From assembly GCA_029882675.1 (NCBI GenBank), contig JAOUKJ010000110.1, positions 1-9,854 of the forward strand: a stretch of DNA of 9,854 bases. The letters are read 5' to 3'. The number at the start of each line of letters is the position of its first letter. Position 1 is the stretch's first letter. Positions 6,921-9,854 of this stretch are shown here, in pieces. The notes under the pieces are model-generated. The model was not told the DNA's origin. It made no database searches and saw only the letters and a list, made by a program, of their open reading frames with translations. Source of the stretch: Cyclobacteriaceae bacterium. Lineage in GTDB: Bacteria; Bacteroidota; Bacteroidia; Cytophagales; Cyclobacteriaceae. Both the position numbers and the translations under genes were made by a program.

Positions 6921-8423
6921 ATGTCCAAAGTCGAAGAATTCAGTAGTCGTTGGGGACTATTACTCGCCTCATTGGGTATGGCCATCGGGGCTGGTAACCT
7001 TTGGCGGTTTCCCCGATTAGCCGGGCAGTATGGAGGCGCATTTCTAATACTTTGGATTGTGTTTTTACTCACCTGGTCAATTCCGTTGTTACTGGCTGAA
7101 TTTTCCATTGGTAAAAAGTATAAAAAGGGGGTTATTGGATCGTATGGTCTGCTGGCGGGAAAAAAGTTTGTGTGGGGAGGCTTTTTTATCACTTTGTGTA
7201 CCTTGGGTATTGCTTTTTATTATTCGGTGGTCACAGGGTGGGCACTGCGGTATCTTGGAGTGGGGTTGGAAAATATATGGAATGAACTTGTAGTTACGTC
7301 AGGCATCAGTGAACAACCGACTTCCGATCCGGAGCAGCTTATAAACTTATGGAATAGCGTATCGAATACCAGTATATTGACCGTGATATTGCATATCATA
7401 GCGGTTATAGCCGGTGTTTTGATCCTGGCCAAAGGGATCCGAAAAGGCCTCGAAAAGGCCAACAAGATACTAATACCCAGTTTGTTTATCTTGCTGGGTG
7501 TTATTGCCATTGTGGCCCTTTCTATGGATAATGGAATCAAGGGGCTTGAATACATGTTTCATGTAGATGTGGCCTTGTTTTCCGAACCAAAAATATGGCT
7601 GGAAGCGCTTTCACAGTCGGCATGGTCTACCGGAGCGGGCTGGGGTTTGCTCATGACCATCACTTCCTATTCCCGAAACAAGGAAGATGTTACGCTCAAT
7701 ACCTTTATAGGGGCTTTTGGAAACAATACAGCATCACTGTTGGCCGGAATGGCTATTCTTCCCGCCGTATTTGCCCTGGCACCTTCTGAAGGTGAAGCAA
7801 TTAGTTTTTTACAATCAGGCAGCCAGGCACTGACGTTTACGGTGATACCCGGACTTTTTGCCCATATACCCGGTGGAAGCTACCTGAATGTATTGTTCTT
7901 TACCGCATTCTTTATGGCAGCGTTTAGCTCTTTGCTTCCCATGCTGGAATTGTTTTTACGTAACCTGGCTGACCTTGGCTTTGCCCGTAAATCGGCTTCG
8001 GTAAGAGTGGCGTTGTTTTGTATTGTTTTTGGATTTCCCTCTGCCTGGTCGCTTGATTTCTTCAATAATCAGGATTGGGTTTGGGGCCTGGGACTGATCA
8101 TTTCCGGTTGGCTGATTATGATGGCGGTCGTGAAGCATGGGCCTGTCACCTTCAAAAGGGAATTTATAGATAAAGATTCTGATTTTAAGGTTTCAAACCT
8201 GTATTTTAGTGTTTTCATGTACCTGAACATGTTTGTCGGTATATTTCTGATATACTGGTGGATGTCTCAGGGATATAGTGAATACCCCTGGTTTGATGAA
8301 AACGGCATATGGAATATTATCGATGTCTATAGCAATGCTTCTGTCATTAGTCAGTGGGGTATAGTTATTTTGGGGGGTATGTTAATCAACGGATTCCTGT
8401 ATAAAAAATTTGTCAAATCATGA
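6921..8423 (+). CDS. Sodium-dependent NSS-family transporter
   Basis: This 500-residue inner-membrane protein has the LeuT fold of sodium:neurotransmitter-type symporters (SNF/COG0733), which usually import amino acids or related solutes with Na+. TM1 carries the hallmark GMAIGAGNLWRFP (19-31); by alignment with LeuT, Gly19, Ala21, Ile22 and Asn26 match the TM1 sodium-site positions and Arg29 the outer gate arginine. TM2 has AEFSIGKKY (59-67), matching the EWxxGR motif. The unwound TM6 segment reads QSAWSTGAGWG (232-242), which differs from LeuT's SLGFG, and is followed by SYSRNKED and the GAFGNNTASLLAG segment of TM7. About 11-12 hydrophobic spans are present. The stop overlaps the start of a 36-residue membrane protein, pointing to a two-component MetP/MetS-like importer. 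The substrate is not determined by sequence. Confidence 0.93.
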   Translation: MSKVEEFSSRWGLLLASLGMAIGAGNLWRFPRLAGQYGGAFLILWIVFLLTWSIPLLLAEFSIGKKYKKGVIGSYGLLAGKKFVWGGFFITLCTLGIAFYYSVVTGWALRYLGVGLENIWNELVVTSGISEQPTSDPEQLINLWNSVSNTSILTVILHIIAVIAGVLILAKGIRKGLEKANKILIPSLFILLGVIAIVALSMDNGIKGLEYMFHVDVALFSEPKIWLEALSQSAWSTGAGWGLLMTITSYSRNKEDVTLNTFIGAFGNNTASLLAGMAILPAVFALAPSEGEAISFLQSGSQALTFTVIPGLFAHIPGGSYLNVLFFTAFFMAAFSSLLPMLELFLRNLADLGFARKSASVRVALFCIVFGFPSAWSLDFFNNQDWVWGLGLIISGWLIMMAVVKHGPVTFKREFIDKDSDFKVSNLYFSVFMYLNMFVGIFLIYWWMSQGYSEYPWFDENGIWNIIDVYSNASVISQWGIVILGGMLINGFLYKKFVKS

Positions 8424-8530
8424 ATGCGGGTACTATTGTGAATATGGTCTTTGTGCTGGGATTGGTTATTGGGGGTTTTCTCTTTTTCGCATACAAAGCA
8501 GCGCGAAAGGAAAAGGATCGTAAGTCTTAA
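8420..8530 (+). CDS. MetS-like small subunit of the NSS transporter
   Basis: The ATG at 8420-8422 overlaps the transporter's TGA (8421-8423) as ATGA, giving a 36-residue protein in a different frame. It begins MNAGTIVNMVFVLGLVIGGF and continues LFFAYKAARKEKDRKS: a short polar N-terminus, one transmembrane helix of about 20 residues, and a Lys/Arg-rich tail expected to stay in the cytoplasm. Family knowledge: the Corynebacterium methionine/alanine importer MetPS pairs an NSS protein with a tiny single-helix subunit, MetS, and similar small proteins follow NSS genes elsewhere; they typically open with M, a few small residues, then I-V-x-M, as here. The stop-start overlap implies coupled translation. 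I infer that it assembles with the transporter. It is not long enough to prove homology by eye. Confidence 0.8.
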   Translation: MNAGTIVNMVFVLGLVIGGFLFFAYKAARKEKDRKS

Positions 8531-8738
8531 AGAAAGAGGCATAGCGGGCTCGGTACCCATTTTAAAAGAAGAATTTCAGCGAAAGCCTAAGATAACCAGA
8601 TTACGATTATGTGCCGATCAGCATCGTAAATAACTGTTTTTATTGGCAGCGATGGACATTTGACTTTCAACACAAAAACCCAAGAATAATGCGTTAAATG
8701 GATAAACGGATAAGGGGATGTGCAGAAACAAGTATGTA
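8531..8738. other. Convergent intergenic region
   Basis: These 208 nt separate the rightward transporter pair from the leftward hemerythrin genes. I see a candidate stem-loop (8601-8629) and a small direct repeat of GGATAA near 8700-8713. No RNA gene or convincing coding frame is present. A frame running through 8451-8633 mostly overlaps the small subunit gene and looks accidental. Confidence 0.5.
8601..8640 (+). terminator. Candidate terminator after the transporter pair
   Basis: TTACGAT (8601-8607) and ATCGTAA (8623-8629) form a perfect 7-bp stem with a 15-nt loop, followed after 7 nt by TTTTT. The stem is AT-rich and the T-run is displaced, so this is a weak intrinsic terminator for the rightward transcript at best. 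On the other strand no T-run follows. Confidence 0.3.
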
Positions 8739-9152
8739 CTACTTCAGTCCGTGATCATGAAAACATTTGATATAGTCTCTGTCAGCGCCTTTGATGTGTG
8801 CAAAAAGCCAACCGCTTAAAAACTGTAACATCTCAATTGAAAGGGCTCCTTCACCTTTGTTTCGATTGAATTTCCTTTTAAAAGCTATAATTTCGTCAAT
8901 AAATTCCTGGTGTTCCCTCGTGTGCTCATCTGTTTTTTCATATCCGAATTTCTTGAAAAAGGCTTCTTCGTAGGTAAAATGAATTTGGGTATATTGGACG
9001 AGCTTTTCAATGATGTCTTCAAGTATGGCACGCTCTTTTCCTTCACGCATGCTGTTGTAAAGTTGATTTACAAGATCAACAAGGCCTTTATGTTGGTTGT
9101 CAATAGCACGAATTCCAACGCTATAACTATCATTCCAATCTATAAAATTCAT
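8739..9152 (-). CDS. Bacteriohemerythrin, downstream copy
   Basis: This 137-residue single-domain hemerythrin is close to the usual bacterial length. Hemerythrins bind O2 at a non-heme di-iron centre in a four-helix bundle; single-domain bacterial forms are usually cytoplasmic and thought to carry, store or sense oxygen or to protect iron enzymes. All seven ligands are present: His21 (DNQH), His58 and Glu62 (HFTYEE), His77 and His81 (EHTREH), His119 and Asp124 (HIKGAD). The family's N-terminal W6-N-D-S-Y and C-terminal FLSGWL are also present. It has no signal peptide and no fused signalling domain. By hand count it shares about 55% identity with the copy upstream, with two extra residues before the last helix. 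The 165-nt gap before it shows no good TAnnTTTG box, so it may be read through from the upstream copy. Confidence 0.95.
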   Translation of the reverse strand: MNFIDWNDSYSVGIRAIDNQHKGLVDLVNQLYNSMREGKERAILEDIIEKLVQYTQIHFTYEEAFFKKFGYEKTDEHTREHQEFIDEIIAFKRKFNRNKGEGALSIEMLQFLSGWLFAHIKGADRDYIKCFHDHGLK

Positions 9153-9317
9153 TGATTTGTTATTTTGCGAACTATTTTATAGTGGCTGCACCAACATCGT
9201 TTATGTTAAAGTAAAGTCTGTATTTACCCAAAACAAATAAGATCCATGATACACATGTCACTGAGCACTTCAGGTATTAATGGTATAAATGAATCCATAG
9301 TAACCAAGCTGACATAA
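9153..9317. other. Spacer between the two hemerythrin genes
   Basis: The spacer is AT-rich non-coding sequence. Reading leftwards I see neither a convincing terminator for the upstream copy nor a full -33/-7 promoter for the downstream copy. The nearest -7-like strings (TATTTG at 9234-9239, ATAGTTCG near 9167-9174) are poor matches. Cotranscription is possible but not shown. Confidence 0.4.
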
Positions 9318-9725
9318 TTACCTGATTCCATTGGTATGGAAATATGTAATATAGTCTTTATCTGATCCTTTGATATGCGTAAAGAGCCAGCCGCTCAGAA
9401 ACTGAAGTACCTCTATTGAAAGCGTTATTTTTCCCTCTTTAAACTTGTTTTTAAACTCCTCCACCTCCCGAACGAAATCTTTGTGTTCAGCTTTATGTTC
9501 TTCCTTTTTTTCAAATCCAAACTTTTCAAAATAGGCTTCTTCATAGGCAAAATGTGTTTTGGTGTAATGTATCAACTCATCAATTACCTCCCCAATAATT
9601 ATTAAATCCTGACCTTTGCGCATTGCATCATAAAGCTGGTTTACCAGCTCAATAAGTTTTTTATGCTGATCATCGATTGTACTAACCTCTACGCTATAAC
9701 TATCGTCCCAGTTTACAAATGCCAT
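9318..9725 (-). CDS. Bacteriohemerythrin, upstream copy
   Basis: This 135-residue single-domain hemerythrin keeps the full di-iron ligand set: His21 (DDQH), His58 and Glu62 (HFAYEE), His77 and His81 (EHKAEH), His117 and Asp122 (HIKGSD). The N-terminal W6-D-D-S-Y and the FLSGWLF segment before the last ligands are also conserved. It has no signal peptide or extra domain, so it is probably a soluble cytoplasmic O2-binding protein. It is the first of a tandem pair and has its own clear promoter about 38 nt upstream of the ATG. It is more acidic/lysine-rich in the helix C to D linker (EEFKNKFKEGK) than its partner. The pair most likely arose by tandem duplication and then diverged; separate oxygen affinities or expression conditions are an inference. 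Confidence 0.95.
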   Translation of the reverse strand: MAFVNWDDSYSVEVSTIDDQHKKLIELVNQLYDAMRKGQDLIIIGEVIDELIHYTKTHFAYEEAYFEKFGFEKKEEHKAEHKDFVREVEEFKNKFKEGKITLSIEVLQFLSGWLFTHIKGSDKDYITYFHTNGIR

Positions 9726-9762
9726 ATTTAAAAAATTTTAAAGCTCAACCTTTTTAAAGAAA

Positions 9763-9793
9763 CAAAATTAAACTATTGTAATAAATTATACAA
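9763..9793 (-). promoter_or_regulatory. Bacteroidota promoter for the upstream hemerythrin
   Basis: On the minus strand TTG (9793-9791) is followed by a 20-nt spacer and TAATTTTG (9770-9763), the consensus -33/-7 arrangement. Transcription would start around 9757, leaving a leader of about 30 nt that is AT-rich and lacks a Shine-Dalgarno sequence, as is normal for this phylum. Confidence 0.65.
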
Positions 9794-9828
9794 CTTGATA
9801 TCACTCATAAGTTAAAATTAATATTATA

Positions 9829-9840
9829 ATGTTTAAACAT
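9829..9840. repeat. Perfect 12-bp palindrome
   Basis: ATGTTTAAACAT is a perfect palindrome in AT-rich non-coding DNA, about 36 bp upstream of the hemerythrin -33 element. It could be a dimeric regulator site serving the hemerythrin promoter or a gene beyond the window edge. AT-rich DNA yields such palindromes by chance fairly often. Confidence 0.3.
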
Positions 9841-9854
9841 AAATATGTAAAAAA

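Noticed and set aside
8451..8633. A 60-residue plus-strand frame after the transporter
   Set aside because: It overlaps most of the small-subunit gene in another frame, has no recognisable features, and runs into the putative terminator.
9793..9808. TTGATATCA near the hemerythrin promoter as an FNR-type oxygen-regulator site
   Set aside because: The two half-sites TTGAT and ATCAA with 4-nt spacing are not present; the resemblance is partial.
1..9854. Mobile element, CRISPR, phage-defence or toxin-antitoxin content
   Set aside because: No transposase, integrase, nuclease, repeat array, terminal inverted repeats or target duplications were seen; all sizeable genes have ordinary chromosomal explanations.

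Overview
The window reads as chromosomal DNA from a member of the Bacteroidota, most likely Cytophagales-like. Three lines of evidence point there: near-perfect Bacteroidota promoter boxes (TAnnTTTG, with a TTG about 20 nt upstream), translation starts without a clear Shine-Dalgarno sequence, and the order type III pantothenate kinase, outer-membrane barrel protein, secreted TPR protein, which I recall as conserved in this phylum. I see no mobile element, CRISPR array, rRNA or tRNA. Most of the content is ordinary chromosomal gene content.

Left part (1-3018, minus strand): a tight operon runs leftwards. coaX (pantothenate kinase, GTG start) overlaps a 443-residue outer-membrane barrel protein by 17 nt. 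After a 17-nt gap comes a secreted helical/TPR-type protein that is cut off by the window edge. Divergent from coaX across a 64-nt gap, anmK (3083-4159, plus) encodes anhydro-N-acetylmuramic acid kinase, which recycles peptidoglycan; it also starts at a non-ATG codon. The gap holds a compact hairpin and a -7 box reading towards coaX.

Middle (4266-8530, plus): a large exported TPR plus WG-repeat protein of unknown function has a promoter box only 5 nt from its ATG, suggesting a nearly leaderless mRNA. A sodium-dependent NSS-family transporter follows. A 36-residue single-helix protein overlaps the transporter stop as ATGA; it looks like a MetS-type small subunit of the transporter.

Right part (8531-9854): a 208-nt convergent gap separates the transporter pair from two tandem, paralogous bacteriohemerythrins on the minus strand (8739-9152 and 9318-9725). 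Both keep all seven di-iron ligands. The upstream copy has a clear TTG-N20-TAATTTTG promoter. The window ends in AT-rich non-coding DNA with a perfect 12-bp palindrome.

No obviously new multi-gene system is visible. The observations most worth following are the tiny transporter partner, the hemerythrin pair, the G9 tract inside coaX, and the promoter/hairpin layout between coaX and anmK.
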